A stretch of DNA of 64,000 bases from Streptomyces alanosinicus (GCF_014650595.1 NZ_BMVG01000003.1:310001-374000), one strand, 5' to 3'; counted from the first letter of the stretch, positions 50,569 through 58,684 are shown. The notes: generated from the sequence alone by a model not told the origin. Made by a program: numbers and translations.

Positions 50569-51453
50569 TCAGGACCGACGGTAACGGCCGAACAGAAATC
50601 CGGCCTCCTCAAGGAGCGACACGAGCGCGAACCGGTGCGGCACGGCGACCGCCGGCCCCCCGGCGATGCGCTGGGCGTCGCCGGCGGTGAGCAGGGGCGC
50701 GAGGGTCAGACACATCTCGTCCAGCACATCGGCGGCGATCAGCCGGCCGAGCAGCCGGGGACCGCCCTCGGTGAGCAGCCGGGTGTGGCCGAGTCCGGCG
50801 AGGGCGCGCACGGCGCGCTCGGGGTCGACGCCCGCGCCCTCGCCGGCGGTCACCACCGTGGCGCCGGCCCTCTCGGCGGCGGCGACCCGGCCGGGGGCGG
50901 CCGCGGCCCCGGTCAGGATCAGCGTGGGCACCACGGGCGAGGTGAACAGCGGGAGCGAGAAGTCCAGCTCCAGACTGGCGGAGACGACCGCGATCGCCGC
51001 GGCCGGGGCCTGTCCGGCGGCCTCGCGGGCGGCGGCGAACTCGGCACGCGCGCGTGCGGGCCGGTACCCCTCCCGCCGTACCGTTTCCGCGCCCACCACG
51101 ATCACATCCGCGAGCGCCCGCAGCGTGCCGAAGATCCGCATGTCGGCGGCGCTGGAGATGGGCTGCGAGCGCCCCTCGTGCTGCGCGGCGCCGTCGAGCG
51201 TGGAGACCATGTTGGCCCGCAGCCATGGCACGGGGGCGCCTGCCGCGGGCTCCGGGTAGGCATAGGCGGCGGCCAGCTCGGCGAGGCTCCACTCACGATC
51301 GACGAACGCACCGGCAACGGCACCAGCACCAGCACTGCCACCGGCACCGGCACGGGGCGCATCCGCCCCGGTGGCCCCCCTCGTCTCCCCCTCGGGTGTT
51401 CCGCCGGAGGCCTGGGCTGCTGTTTCGTCGGTCACAGGGAACAGGCGTCGCAT
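50569..51453 (-). CDS. Pyrimidine reductase (RibD C-terminal domain) family protein
   Basis: A 294-residue dihydrofolate-reductase-fold protein of the RibD C-terminal family, NADPH-dependent. An Ala/Gly-rich N-terminus (residues 5-50) precedes PWLRANMVSTLDGAAQHEGRSQPIS, ADMRIFGTLRALADVIVVGAETVRREGY, and LLTEGGPRLLGRLIAADVLDEMCLTLAPLL. It may reduce a pyrimidine or pterin intermediate, but no deaminase domain or riboflavin genes are near, so the substrate is unsure. The ATG at 51453 is only 37 bp from the divergent zapE start and has no clear ribosome site, suggesting a leaderless message. Confidence 0.87.
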   Translation of the reverse strand: MRRLFPVTDETAAQASGGTPEGETRGATGADAPRAGAGGSAGAGAVAGAFVDREWSLAELAAAYAYPEPAAGAPVPWLRANMVSTLDGAAQHEGRSQPISSAADMRIFGTLRALADVIVVGAETVRREGYRPARARAEFAAAREAAGQAPAAAIAVVSASLELDFSLPLFTSPVVPTLILTGAAAAPGRVAAAERAGATVVTAGEGAGVDPERAVRALAGLGHTRLLTEGGPRLLGRLIAADVLDEMCLTLAPLLTAGDAQRIAGGPAVAVPHRFALVSLLEEAGFLFGRYRRS

Positions 51454-51490
51454 GTCGTGCAGTGTGACACGGCGCTTAGCATGGGTAACC

Positions 51491-52594
51491 GTGTCGTCCT
51501 CCACCGCCGCCCCCGGTTCCAGCCCCCTGACCGAAGCGGGCCCCCTCTCCCTGTGCGCCCGTGAGCCGCGCGTCCCCGCGGACCGGCTGGTCGCCGAGAT
51601 GGTGCCGCCGCCGCGCTTCGACTCGGTCCGCTTCTCGACGTACATACCGGACCCGAACCAGCCCAGCCAGACCGAGGCGGTGCGGGTGCTGGAGGGCTTC
51701 GCGGCCGGACTCGGCGGGGCGCACGCCTCCGGCGCCGGCAAGCGCGGCTTCCTCGGCTTCGTCAGGGCCAGGGCCCCCAAGACCCCGGCCGGCCCGCGCG
51801 GCGTCTACCTGGACGGCGGCTACGGCGTCGGCAAGACCCATCTGCTCGCCTCCCTGTGGCACGCCACCCCCGCCGAGCCCTCCCGCAAGGCCTTCGGCAC
51901 CTTCGTGGAGCTGACGAACCTGGTCGGCGCCCTCGGCTTCCAGCAGACGGTGCAGACCCTCTCCGGCCACAGCCTGCTGTGCATCGACGAGTTCGAGCTG
52001 GACGACCCGGGCGACACGGTCCTGGTGTCGACCCTGCTCGGCAAGCTGGTCGACGCGGGCGTCGCGCTCGCCGCCACCTCCAACACGCTGCCTGGCAAGC
52101 TCGGCGAGGGCCGGTTCGCGGCCGCCGACTTCCTGCGCGAGATACAGGGCCTCGCGGCCCGCTTCCGCCCCCTGCGCATCGACGGCGAGGACTACCGCCA
52201 CCGCGGTCTGCCCGAGGCTCCCAAGCCCTTCACCGACGAAGAGGTGACCAAGGCGGGGTACGCCACACAGGGCGCCTCGCTCGACGACTTCCCGCATCTG
52301 CTGGAGCATCTGGCCAAGGTGCACCCGAGCCGGTACGGCGCGCTGACCGAGGGCGTGACGGCGGTGTGCCTCACCGATGTGCGCCCCGTGCCGGACCAGT
52401 CGACCGCACTGCGGCTCGTGGTGCTCGCGGACCGGCTCTACGACCGCGAGGTTCCGGTGCTGGCCTCGGGGCTGCCGTTCGACAAGCTGTTCAGCGAGGA
52501 GATGCTGAACGGCGGCTACCGCAAGAAGTACTTCCGCGCCATATCCCGGCTCACCGCACTGGCCCGCGACGCGAAGGGGCTCGTGGCCTCCTAG
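51491..52594 (+). CDS. zapE: Cell division protein ZapE (AFG1-like ATPase)
   Basis: AAA+ type ATPase of the ZapE/AFG1 family, 367 residues, which in other bacteria affects Z-ring stability. It has FSTYIPDPNQPSQTEAVRVLEGF, Walker A GVYLDGGYGVGKTHLLASLWHA, Walker B LLCIDEFELDDPGDTVLV and the sensor segment GVALAATSNTLPGKLGEGRF, then RFRPLRIDGEDYRHRGLPEAP. The GTG at 51491 is the likely start; the upstream open frame is antisense to the reductase. A TAGCAT sequence at 51477-51482 sits where a -10 would give a leaderless transcript. A hairpin at 52660 lies downstream as a probable terminator. Confidence 0.93.
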   Translation: MSSSTAAPGSSPLTEAGPLSLCAREPRVPADRLVAEMVPPPRFDSVRFSTYIPDPNQPSQTEAVRVLEGFAAGLGGAHASGAGKRGFLGFVRARAPKTPAGPRGVYLDGGYGVGKTHLLASLWHATPAEPSRKAFGTFVELTNLVGALGFQQTVQTLSGHSLLCIDEFELDDPGDTVLVSTLLGKLVDAGVALAATSNTLPGKLGEGRFAAADFLREIQGLAARFRPLRIDGEDYRHRGLPEAPKPFTDEEVTKAGYATQGASLDDFPHLLEHLAKVHPSRYGALTEGVTAVCLTDVRPVPDQSTALRLVVLADRLYDREVPVLASGLPFDKLFSEEMLNGGYRKKYFRAISRLTALARDAKGLVAS

Positions 52595-52659
52595 TCAAGG
52601 GCTGGATCGCGCCAGGCGACCGGCACTTTCCACGCTCCCTCACCCTTGTAACGCGCTAT

Positions 52660-52687
52660 TAACCCCGCAAAGGACTTTGCGGGGTTA
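52660..52687. terminator. Hairpin terminator after zapE
   Basis: TAACCCCGCA and TGCGGGGTTA form a perfect 10-bp stem around the 8-nt loop AAGGACTT, followed by AAAGTGTTTCTTG. It lies 66 bp after the zapE stop and before a divergently independent promoter region (TTGACCATTCATTGACC) for the next gene. Confidence 0.75.
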
Positions 52688-52759
52688 AAGTGTTTCTTGA
52701 CCATTCATTGACCAGTGTTTGGTCCAGACAAGAGGTGCGAACATCCGGAGGGAGGGCGC

Positions 52760-53167
52760 ATGTTGCGAGGTACGACGGCCCGCACCCGCTCCCCCCTCTT
52801 CTTCCCTCTCCTCGCGGTACTCCTGCTGGCGCTCCAACTCTTCGCACCCGCAGGATCCTTCGCACCCGCGCACACTTTCAGTCAGGCATTGGCCAAGACC
52901 GAGCCTGTCATTCCCTCCTCCGCACCGCCGGTGCACGAGGAGAAGGACTCGGTCCGCACCCCGAGCCGTCCGGGCGCTCCCGTGGGCACCCCCCACCTCC
53001 GCGACCGGCAGCGCGGCCCGGCCTCCGGCCGGCCGCAGCACCCCGAGCCGATAACCGGCCGTGCGGCCGGTGCGGACGCACCGGGCACCCCCGGCGCACC
53101 GCACCGCCCCACCGCGAGAACCTCAAGAGCCCACACCCCGGCAGCGCTTCAGGTCTTCCGCTGCTGA
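52760..53167 (+). CDS. Small secreted or membrane-anchored protein, unknown
   Basis: A 135-residue protein starting ATG 52760 after GGAGGGAGG. It has a basic start (MLRGTTARTRSP), one hydrophobic segment (LFFPLLAVLLLALQLFAPAG, residues 13-32) that acts as a signal or anchor, then a Pro/Ala/Arg-rich, low-complexity exterior. No domain was recognised. It precedes the carbonic anhydrase gene by 121 bp. The sequence TTGACCATTCATTGACCAG upstream (about 52695-52713) suggests a promoter. Possibly a sortase-independent surface protein; weakly supported but plausible. Confidence 0.6.
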   Translation: MLRGTTARTRSPLFFPLLAVLLLALQLFAPAGSFAPAHTFSQALAKTEPVIPSSAPPVHEEKDSVRTPSRPGAPVGTPHLRDRQRGPASGRPQHPEPITGRAAGADAPGTPGAPHRPTARTSRAHTPAALQVFRC

Positions 53168-53288
53168 CAGCCCGTGCGGCACCCCGCCAGGGAGCCGCAC
53201 CGGGCCCGGGATCCCGGGCTCTTGCCCCCCCACAATGTCGTTCAAGTCCGACGCGCCCGTGCAGGCGCGCCAGGAGGAACCCATACCT

Positions 53289-53867
53289 ATGCAGCCCCTC
53301 ATCGACAACGCCCGTACTTTCGGACAGCGCCCTGAGGAGTTCGCCAAGCTCGCCCAAGGCCAGTCCCCGCAGGTGCTGTTCATCACCTGCTCCGACTCCC
53401 GGGTCGTCCCGGCCCTGATCACGGGCGCCCGTCCCGGCCAGCTCTTCGAGCTGCGCACCGCGGGCAACATCGTCCCGCCCCACACCTCGCTCCACCCCAC
53501 CAGCGAGGCCGCCACCATCGAGTACGCCGTGGAGGTGCTCGGTGTCCGCGACATCGTCGTCTGCGGTCACTCGCACTGCGGTGCCGTCGGCGCGCTGGTG
53601 CGCGGCGACGACCTCACCGCCGTACCTGCCGTGCGTGACTGGCTCGCGCACGCCACCCCGCGCCCGGCAGGCGCGGCCGAGGATCCGGAGGTTTCCGAGG
53701 GCGTGCAGGCACACGTCCTGACCCAGCTGCTGCGGCTGCGCTCGTACCCCTGTGTCGAGCGGAAGCTGACCGAGGGCCGGCTGGGCCTGCACGCCTGGTA
53801 CTACGAGGTGCACACCGGCGCCGTACGGACGCACCGCCCGCAGACCGACACCTTCGAGTCCCTGTGA
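53289..53867 (+). CDS. Beta-carbonic anhydrase
   Basis: Zinc enzyme interconverting CO2 and bicarbonate; 192 residues from ATG 53289, which has GGAGGA 11 bp upstream. An alternative ATG at 53235 has no ribosome site. Zinc ligands are visible as CSDSR (Cys34, Asp36, Arg38) and GHSHCGA (His94, Cys97). FELRTAGNIVPP and AATIEYAVEVLGVRDIVVC are typical of clade B. The downstream SulP transporter starts inside its stop (GTGA overlap), so the pair is translationally coupled and probably handles bicarbonate supply. Confidence 0.95.
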   Translation: MQPLIDNARTFGQRPEEFAKLAQGQSPQVLFITCSDSRVVPALITGARPGQLFELRTAGNIVPPHTSLHPTSEAATIEYAVEVLGVRDIVVCGHSHCGAVGALVRGDDLTAVPAVRDWLAHATPRPAGAAEDPEVSEGVQAHVLTQLLRLRSYPCVERKLTEGRLGLHAWYYEVHTGAVRTHRPQTDTFESL

Positions 53868-55378
53868 GCGCGCCGATGACCAGCAAGAACACCAGCCTCA
53901 TATCCCGCTTCCCGTATCTGCGGCAGGACTTCGCCGCCTCTCTCGTCGTCTTTCTGGTCGCGCTGCCGCTGTGCGTGGGCGTGGCCGTCGCCGCCGGAGT
54001 CCCGGCCGAGCTGGGCATGATCACCGGTATCGTCGGCGGACTCGTCACCGGGCTGATGCGCGGCAGCAGCCTTCAGGTGTCGGGGCCGGCGGCCGGCCTG
54101 ACCGTGCTCGTCTTCGAGGCGGTCAAGGAGTTCGGGCTGCCGGCGCTCGGCGTCATCGTGCTCGCCACCGGACTCCTCCAGATGACCATGGGCCTGCTGA
54201 AGCTGGGCCGTTACTTCCGCGCCATCTCGGTCTCCGTGGTCGAGGGCATGCTGGCCGGAATCGGACTGGTCCTCATCGCCGGGCAGTTGTATCCGGCGCT
54301 GGCGGCCAAGGCCCCCGACTCCGGGCCGGCCAAGATCGTCGGGCTGCCGGGGGCGTTCTGGGACGCCTTCGGCGACGGCACGGCGGTGGCCTCGCTCGCG
54401 GTGTGCGGGGGCACCATCGCAGTGCTGCTGCTGTGGAAACACGTCCCGGCGAAGGTGCGTACGCTGCCGGGCCCGCTGGCCGCGGTGGGGCTCGCCACGG
54501 TGGCCGCGTTCGCGCTGGACCTGCCGGTCGCCACGGTCAAGGTGCAGGGCCTGCTGGGCGCCGTACAGCCGCCGCCGCTCAGCGCGTTCGGCGAGCTGGC
54601 GAGTGTCGGCCTGCTCGGCACGGTCGTCGCCTTCACGCTGATCGCCTCCGCCGAGTCCCTGTTCAGCGCGGCCGCCGTGGACCGGCTGCACACCGGGCCG
54701 CGCACCGCGTACGACAAAGAGCTGCTCGCCCAGGGCGCCGGCAACACGGTGTGCGGGGTGCTGGGCGCGCTGCCGATGACCGCGGTGATCGTGCGCAGCG
54801 CGGCCAACGTCCAGGCGGGCGCCCGTACGAAGGCCTCCCGCGTGCTGCACGGGGTGTGGCTGCTGCTGTTCGCGGCGCTGCTGCCGAACGTGCTGGCCTA
54901 CATCCCGATCCCGGCGCTCGCGGGCATCCTGATCCACTCCGGCGCCAAGCTGGTCCCGGTGCGGGCACTGGCCGGGCTGTGGCGCGAGCACCGGGGCGAG
55001 GCACTGATCCTGTCCGTCACCGCCCTGTCCATCGTGGCGGTCAGCATGTTCGAGGGGGTCCTGATCGGTCTCGCGCTCGCCGTGGTCAAGACGGCCTGGG
55101 AGGCCTCGCACATCAAGCTGGAGGTGATCGACAAGGGCGCGGGCCCGGTCGACGCCTACCTCACGGGCAACGCGACGTTCCTGCGGCTGCCGAAGATCCT
55201 GGACAGCCTGGAGTCGCTCCCCCAGGACCGCCCGGTCCGCCTCGATCTGTCCGGTCTGCACCATCTCGACCACGCCTGTCGTACGGCCCTGGAGAACTGG
55301 GCCGAACGGCACAGCGCGGCCGGGACGGAACCGGTGAAGGTCACGACGGTGAAGGTCACGGCGGCGCAGGCCGTCTGA
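53864..55378 (+). CDS. SulP-family anion (bicarbonate) transporter
   Basis: A 504-residue SulP transporter with 11-12 helices and a C-terminal STAS-like domain (about 425-490; ATFLRLPKILDSLESLPQDRPVRLDLSGLHHLDHAC). The N-terminal DFAASLVVFLVALPLCVGVAVAAGVPAELGMITGIVGGLVTG and the motif SLQVSGPAAGLTVLVFEAV are standard for the family. The start GTG overlaps the carbonic anhydrase stop by 4 bp. The SulP-carbonic anhydrase pair resembles BicA-type bicarbonate uptake, though sulfate cannot be excluded by sequence. A strong hairpin at 55419-55458 ends the operon. Confidence 0.92.
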   Translation: MSAPMTSKNTSLISRFPYLRQDFAASLVVFLVALPLCVGVAVAAGVPAELGMITGIVGGLVTGLMRGSSLQVSGPAAGLTVLVFEAVKEFGLPALGVIVLATGLLQMTMGLLKLGRYFRAISVSVVEGMLAGIGLVLIAGQLYPALAAKAPDSGPAKIVGLPGAFWDAFGDGTAVASLAVCGGTIAVLLLWKHVPAKVRTLPGPLAAVGLATVAAFALDLPVATVKVQGLLGAVQPPPLSAFGELASVGLLGTVVAFTLIASAESLFSAAAVDRLHTGPRTAYDKELLAQGAGNTVCGVLGALPMTAVIVRSAANVQAGARTKASRVLHGVWLLLFAALLPNVLAYIPIPALAGILIHSGAKLVPVRALAGLWREHRGEALILSVTALSIVAVSMFEGVLIGLALAVVKTAWEASHIKLEVIDKGAGPVDAYLTGNATFLRLPKILDSLESLPQDRPVRLDLSGLHHLDHACRTALENWAERHSAAGTEPVKVTTVKVTAAQAV

Positions 55379-55418
55379 CAGCTCCTGCCCGAAGGCCGCC
55401 GACCGGCGGCCGCTGTCT

Positions 55419-55458
55419 CCGGGCCGGGATGCCGAGGGGCGTCGGCATCCCGGCCCGG
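55419..55458 (+). terminator. Strong GC-rich hairpin terminator
   Basis: CCGGGCCGGGATGCCGA (55419-55435) pairs perfectly over 17 bp with TCGGCATCCCGGCCCGG (55442-55458) around the loop GGGGCG. A smaller hairpin (ggccgcc-gacc-ggcggcc, 55394-55411) precedes it. It lies 41 bp after the SulP stop and 125 bp before the slipin start. Confidence 0.8.
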
Positions 55459-55582
55459 TCCCCGCCGGGACCGTCCGCGGCCGGGCCGGGACCGTCCGCA
55501 GCTGGGCTTATGGCTTCCGCCTCATCCCGGGCATATCGTTACAGCAACGAACAGAAGCGGACCTCTTCGTGAGGAGGTCACC

Positions 55583-56383
55583 ATGCTCCAGGAGCTGCTG
55601 GGCGCCATCGCGGCGGCGGGTTCCGCCGGTGTGATCTATCTGGCGATGGCGGCACGGGTGGTCAAGCAGTACGAGCGCGGAGTGCTGTTCCGCCTCGGGC
55701 GCGTCACCGGCGAGTCCCGGGCGCCGGGCCTGACGCTGATCATCCCCTTCGTGGACCGGCTGCAGAAGGTCAACATGCAGATCGTGACCATGCCGATCCC
55801 GGCCCAGGAGGGCATCACCCGCGACAACGTCACCGTGCGCGTGGACGCGGTCGTCTACTTCAGGGTGGTCGACGCGGAGAGCGCCGTGGTGCGGGTCGAG
55901 GACTACAAGTTCGCGGTGTCGCAGATGGCCCAGACGTCCCTCAGGTCGATCATCGGCAAGAGCGATCTGGACGATCTGCTCTCCAACCGCGAGAAACTCA
56001 ACCAGGGCCTGGAGCTGATGATCGACAGCCCGGCCATCGGCTGGGGCATCCAGGTCGACCGGGTGGAGATCAAGGACGTCTCCCTGCCGGACACCATGAA
56101 GCGGTCCATGGCCCGCCAGGCCGAGGCCGACCGGGAGCGCCGGGCCCGGATCATCAACGCCGACGCCGAACTCCAGGCCTCCAAGAAGCTGGCCGAGGCC
56201 GCCCAGCAGATGGCCGACACCCCCGCCGCCCTCCAACTGCGGCTGCTGCAGACGGTGATGGCGGTGTCCGCCGAGAAGAACTCCACGCTGGTCCTGCCCA
56301 TCCCGGTGGAACTGCTGCACTTCCTGGAGCGAGGCAACCAACTGCCCGCGCCGAACGGTGACCGAGAGCCCCGCTCCGGCTAG
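55583..56383 (+). CDS. Slipin (stomatin/SPFH-domain) family protein
   Basis: Membrane-associated SPFH protein of 266 residues that could organise lipid microdomains. ATG 55583 follows GAGGAGG. A short N-terminal hydrophobic segment (AAAGSAGVIYLAMAARVV) precedes QYERGVLFRLGRVTGESRAPGLTLIIPFVDRLQKV, the SPFH core (NVTVRVDAVVYFRVVDAESAVVRVEDYKFAV), and a coiled-coil tail (ARQAEADRERRARIINADAELQASKKLAEAAQQM). No NfeD partner is adjacent. It ends 10 bp before the PEBP-like lipoprotein gene, so they may be co-transcribed. Confidence 0.93.
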   Translation: MLQELLGAIAAAGSAGVIYLAMAARVVKQYERGVLFRLGRVTGESRAPGLTLIIPFVDRLQKVNMQIVTMPIPAQEGITRDNVTVRVDAVVYFRVVDAESAVVRVEDYKFAVSQMAQTSLRSIIGKSDLDDLLSNREKLNQGLELMIDSPAIGWGIQVDRVEIKDVSLPDTMKRSMARQAEADRERRARIINADAELQASKKLAEAAQQMADTPAALQLRLLQTVMAVSAEKNSTLVLPIPVELLHFLERGNQLPAPNGDREPRSG

Positions 56384-56393
56384 CGTGCCCGGC

Positions 56394-56963
56394 ATGCGCA
56401 GGAGTTGGGTGACCGCTGTGAGCGGGGTGACGGCCGTGGCCGCGATGGCCCTCGTGACGGGCTGCGGGGACGGCGGCGGGCCGGCCGCCGCGCCCCCGAC
56501 CGGCGCCGCCCAGCGGCTGACCGTCACCAGTCCCGCGTACGGCGACGGCGGCACCATCCCCCGGCGCCACACCTGCGACGGCACGGACGTGTCGCCCCCG
56601 CTGGCCCTCACCGCCGTACCCGCGCGCACGGCCGGGCTGGCCCTGGTGCTGCGGGACCCCGACGCCCCGCACGGCGCGTTCACGCACTGGCTGGTGTGGG
56701 ACATCGACCCGCACACCCGGCAACTGCCCGCCGGGGAGCGTCCGCAGGGGGCGACCGAGGGCCGCAACGACTTCAAGAGGCCCGGCTACGGCGGCCCCTG
56801 CCCGCCGCGCGGAGACCGCCCCCACCACTATGTGCTCACGGTCTACGCCACCGACCGCCGGCTGTCGCTCGCCCCGGACGCCTCCGTCTCCGACCTGCTG
56901 CGAGCCCTGTCCGGGCACACCCTCGCCACGGGCTCGCTCACGGGCCGGTACGGCCGCGGTTAG
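56394..56963 (+). CDS. YbhB/YbcL (PEBP) family lipoprotein
   Basis: A 189-residue lipoprotein with a phosphatidylethanolamine-binding (Raf kinase inhibitor-like) domain. Signal MRRSWVTAVSGVTAVAAMA leads to ALVTGCGD, a lipobox with Cys near residue 24. The PEBP segment has HTCDGTDVSPPLAL, LVLRDPDAPHGAFTHWLVWDID, RNDFKRPGYGGPCPPRGDRPHHYVLTVYA, with the ligand-binding Asp-Pro-Asp and His residues. Function in bacteria is unclear. ATG 56394 lies 10 bp after the slipin stop. Confidence 0.92.
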   Translation: MRRSWVTAVSGVTAVAAMALVTGCGDGGGPAAAPPTGAAQRLTVTSPAYGDGGTIPRRHTCDGTDVSPPLALTAVPARTAGLALVLRDPDAPHGAFTHWLVWDIDPHTRQLPAGERPQGATEGRNDFKRPGYGGPCPPRGDRPHHYVLTVYATDRRLSLAPDASVSDLLRALSGHTLATGSLTGRYGRG

Positions 56964-56999
56964 CACCGCGCCCGGTGGACTCGCGAAGCGACTGCAGAA

Positions 57000-57070
57000 C
57001 GAAGATTGATTTACGGCGCGTCGTTGTCCGTTTTGGGCGATTTTAATATTAATCTCCGTGTCTGTAAGAG
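57000..57070 (+). promoter_or_regulatory. AT-rich candidate promoter region
   Basis: A sharp AT-rich island (GATTGATTTACGG, GTTTTGGGCGATTTTAATATT) in GC-rich DNA upstream of the small secreted-protein gene. TTGTCC at 57024-57029 and TATTAA at 57047-57052 are spaced by 17 bp. The palindrome ATTAATATTAAT-like core at 57041-57053 could be an operator or nucleoid-protein (Lsr2-type) site. Confidence 0.45.
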
Positions 57071-57116
57071 GTCGATCTGCTGCAGACCGCTTCCACACTC
57101 ACACCATGGAGATGAC

Positions 57117-57389
57117 ATGCACAGACTTCGCAAGGCTGCCGTGATGGTCGCCGCCGTCGGCACCATCGGGCTCATGACCAGTGGCACCGCCTTCGCCGGC
57201 GGCGAGCACGGCGGCCATGTGTGGCAAAGCTCCAACTGCAAGGACCACGACCTGAATCTCGACGTCATCGGCAACCTCGGCCTGCTCAACGGCCTGCTGG
57301 GCAATGCGCTGAACGGCGAGGGCGACCCGGGCGCCCAGAGCACCCACGTGGGCTCGGTCATGGGCTGCGACAACTCGGCCGGCCGGTAA
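57117..57389 (+). CDS. Small secreted protein, unknown
   Basis: A 90-residue protein from ATG 57117, with GGAG 5 bp before it. The signal peptide is MHRLRKAAVMVAAVGTIGLM and TSGTAFA (cleavage near residue 28). The mature 62 residues contain two cysteines (SSNCKDHD and MGCDNS) and the segment LNLDVIGNLGLLNGLLGNALNGEGD, reminiscent of short amphipathic repeats in surface proteins. It is not a chaplin or rodlin by motif. It may be an envelope or aerial-hypha surface peptide, inferred only from size, signal and promoter island. It stands alone on the plus strand. Confidence 0.65.
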   Translation: MHRLRKAAVMVAAVGTIGLMTSGTAFAGGEHGGHVWQSSNCKDHDLNLDVIGNLGLLNGLLGNALNGEGDPGAQSTHVGSVMGCDNSAGR

Positions 57390-57719
57390 CAGGCCCCTCA
57401 GAACCCCTTGGCGGTGGCAGGCGGCGGCTGGACCGGCGTCCGGTGGGCCGGCCGGCCGCCCCACCGCCGACAAGGGAACGCGTGGTGACCGCACGTGCGC
57501 GCGGACAGGTCCGTGAGCGAGATCCGTAGGTGCGTGCGAGGTCCCCGCGTCGGCGACGGCAGCGGAGCGGCGGTGTGCTCTCCGCTGCCGTTCGCATGTC
57601 CGCACCGGCGAGCGCCGGGCAGACGGCGCGGACGGCCGGGGCCGCCGCGCGGGTGATCCCGACGCCGTGCCGCCGGGCATATCGACATACAAGCCGTCAT
57701 TCAGTCCTACTTTCATACG
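57390..57719. other. Intergenic region with hairpins
   Basis: A 330-bp gap between the small secreted-protein gene and the deacetylase. No gene is recognised. It has an inverted pair ggcggtgg/ccaccgcc (57411-57467), possibly a terminator, and the strong hairpin listed at 57553-57595. The last 40 bp (cgacatacaagccgtcattcagtcctactttcatacg) are AT-richer and may be the deacetylase promoter. Confidence 0.5.
57553..57595. terminator. Hairpin between the secreted-protein and deacetylase genes
   Basis: ACGGCAGCGGAG (57556-57567) and CTCCGCTGCCGT (57580-57591) make a perfect 12-bp stem with a 12-nt loop, extended by GCG/CGC after a one-base bulge. No T-run follows, as is common in this GC-rich group. 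It may end the upstream transcript or act as an attenuator. Confidence 0.5.
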
Positions 57720-58574
57720 GTGATCCCACGAGTACGTCGCATCACCGCCGTCTGTGCCCTGGGCGCGGCTCTCGCCGCCTGCGGCAGCCCCGACCCCGCG
57801 GGCCCCGCCCGCCCGGCCCCGGCCAAGTCCCCCGTCTCCGCCTCCCCCGCCGCCTCGCGCCCGCCGGTGCTGGCCCCGGGCCCCGGCGGTCTGACCCCGG
57901 TCTTCGAGCACGGCCCGCGCACCCTGGGCAAGACCGTCGCGCTGACCTTCGACGCCGACATGACCGCGGACCAGGGCCCCCGCGCGGCCGCCGGGGAGCA
58001 CTTCGACAACCCCAGCCTGATCGGCGCCCTGCGGGAACTGAAGGTCCCGGCGACGGTCTTCATGACCGGCCGGTGGGCCGACGAGTACCCGACCGAGGCC
58101 CGCGGTCTCGGCCACGACCCGCAGTTCGAGGTCGCCAACCACTCCTACAGCCACTACGCGTTCACCGATGACTGCTACGGCCTGCCGAGGGTCGACGCGG
58201 GCAGGATGCGCTCGGACGTGGAGCGGGCGTACGCCTCCCTGCACCAGGCGGGCGTGCCGCACGCGCTGCCCTACTTCCGCTTCCCCGGCGGCTGTTACGA
58301 CCAGCCCGCGCTGCGCGCGCTGAGCGGGCTCGGGGTGACCGCGGTGCAGTGGGACGTGGTGAGCGGCGACGCGTTCGCCACGGACGCCGACGCCGTCACC
58401 CAGCAGGTGCTGGACGGGGTGAAGCCCGGCTCGGTGGTCGTCATGCACTGCACGCGCAGCGCGGCCCCGACCACCGAGCGGGTCGTCCGCACGGTCGTAC
58501 CGGAGTTGCGGGGGCGCGGCTACCGGTTCGTGAAGGTCTCCGAGTTGATCGGCGAGAGCACCGGGCACCGCTGA
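57720..58574 (+). CDS. Secreted polysaccharide deacetylase-like lipoprotein
   Basis: A 284-residue NodB-fold carbohydrate esterase, probably exported: VCALGAALAACGSP has a lipobox with Cys near residue 21. The first NodB motif is TFDADMTADQG rather than the common TFDDG. The second (HSYSHYAF) has the metal His residues, and RFPGGCYDQPALRAL and GDVVSGDAF-type segments complete the active site. VVMHCTRSAAPTTERVV is the last motif with His. It should remove acetyl groups from an extracellular glycan, the substrate being unknown. The start is GTG 57720. It converges on the ABC permease gene across a 21-bp repeat. Confidence 0.85.
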   Translation: MIPRVRRITAVCALGAALAACGSPDPAGPARPAPAKSPVSASPAASRPPVLAPGPGGLTPVFEHGPRTLGKTVALTFDADMTADQGPRAAAGEHFDNPSLIGALRELKVPATVFMTGRWADEYPTEARGLGHDPQFEVANHSYSHYAFTDDCYGLPRVDAGRMRSDVERAYASLHQAGVPHALPYFRFPGGCYDQPALRALSGLGVTAVQWDVVSGDAFATDADAVTQQVLDGVKPGSVVVMHCTRSAAPTTERVVRTVVPELRGRGYRFVKVSELIGESTGHR

Positions 58575-58619
58575 GCGGCGGGCGCCGGCCCGCCGCCCGC
58601 CGCCCACTGCCCATGCCGG

Positions 58620-58684
58620 CCGCCCGCTGCCCACTGCCGACTGCCCGCTGCCCACTGCCGACTGCCCGCTGCCCGCTGCCCGCT
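58620..58684. repeat. 21-bp tandem repeat, about 3 copies
   Basis: Units (C/c)(C/T)GCCCGCTGCCCACTGCCGA at 58620-58640 and 58641-58661, then a diverged 23-bp copy at 58662-58684 (ctgcccgctgcccgctgcccgct). Shorter CCGCCCGC and GCCCACTGCCCA forms extend back to 58592. The array ends at the stop codon of the minus-strand ABC permease gene. Confidence 0.7.
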
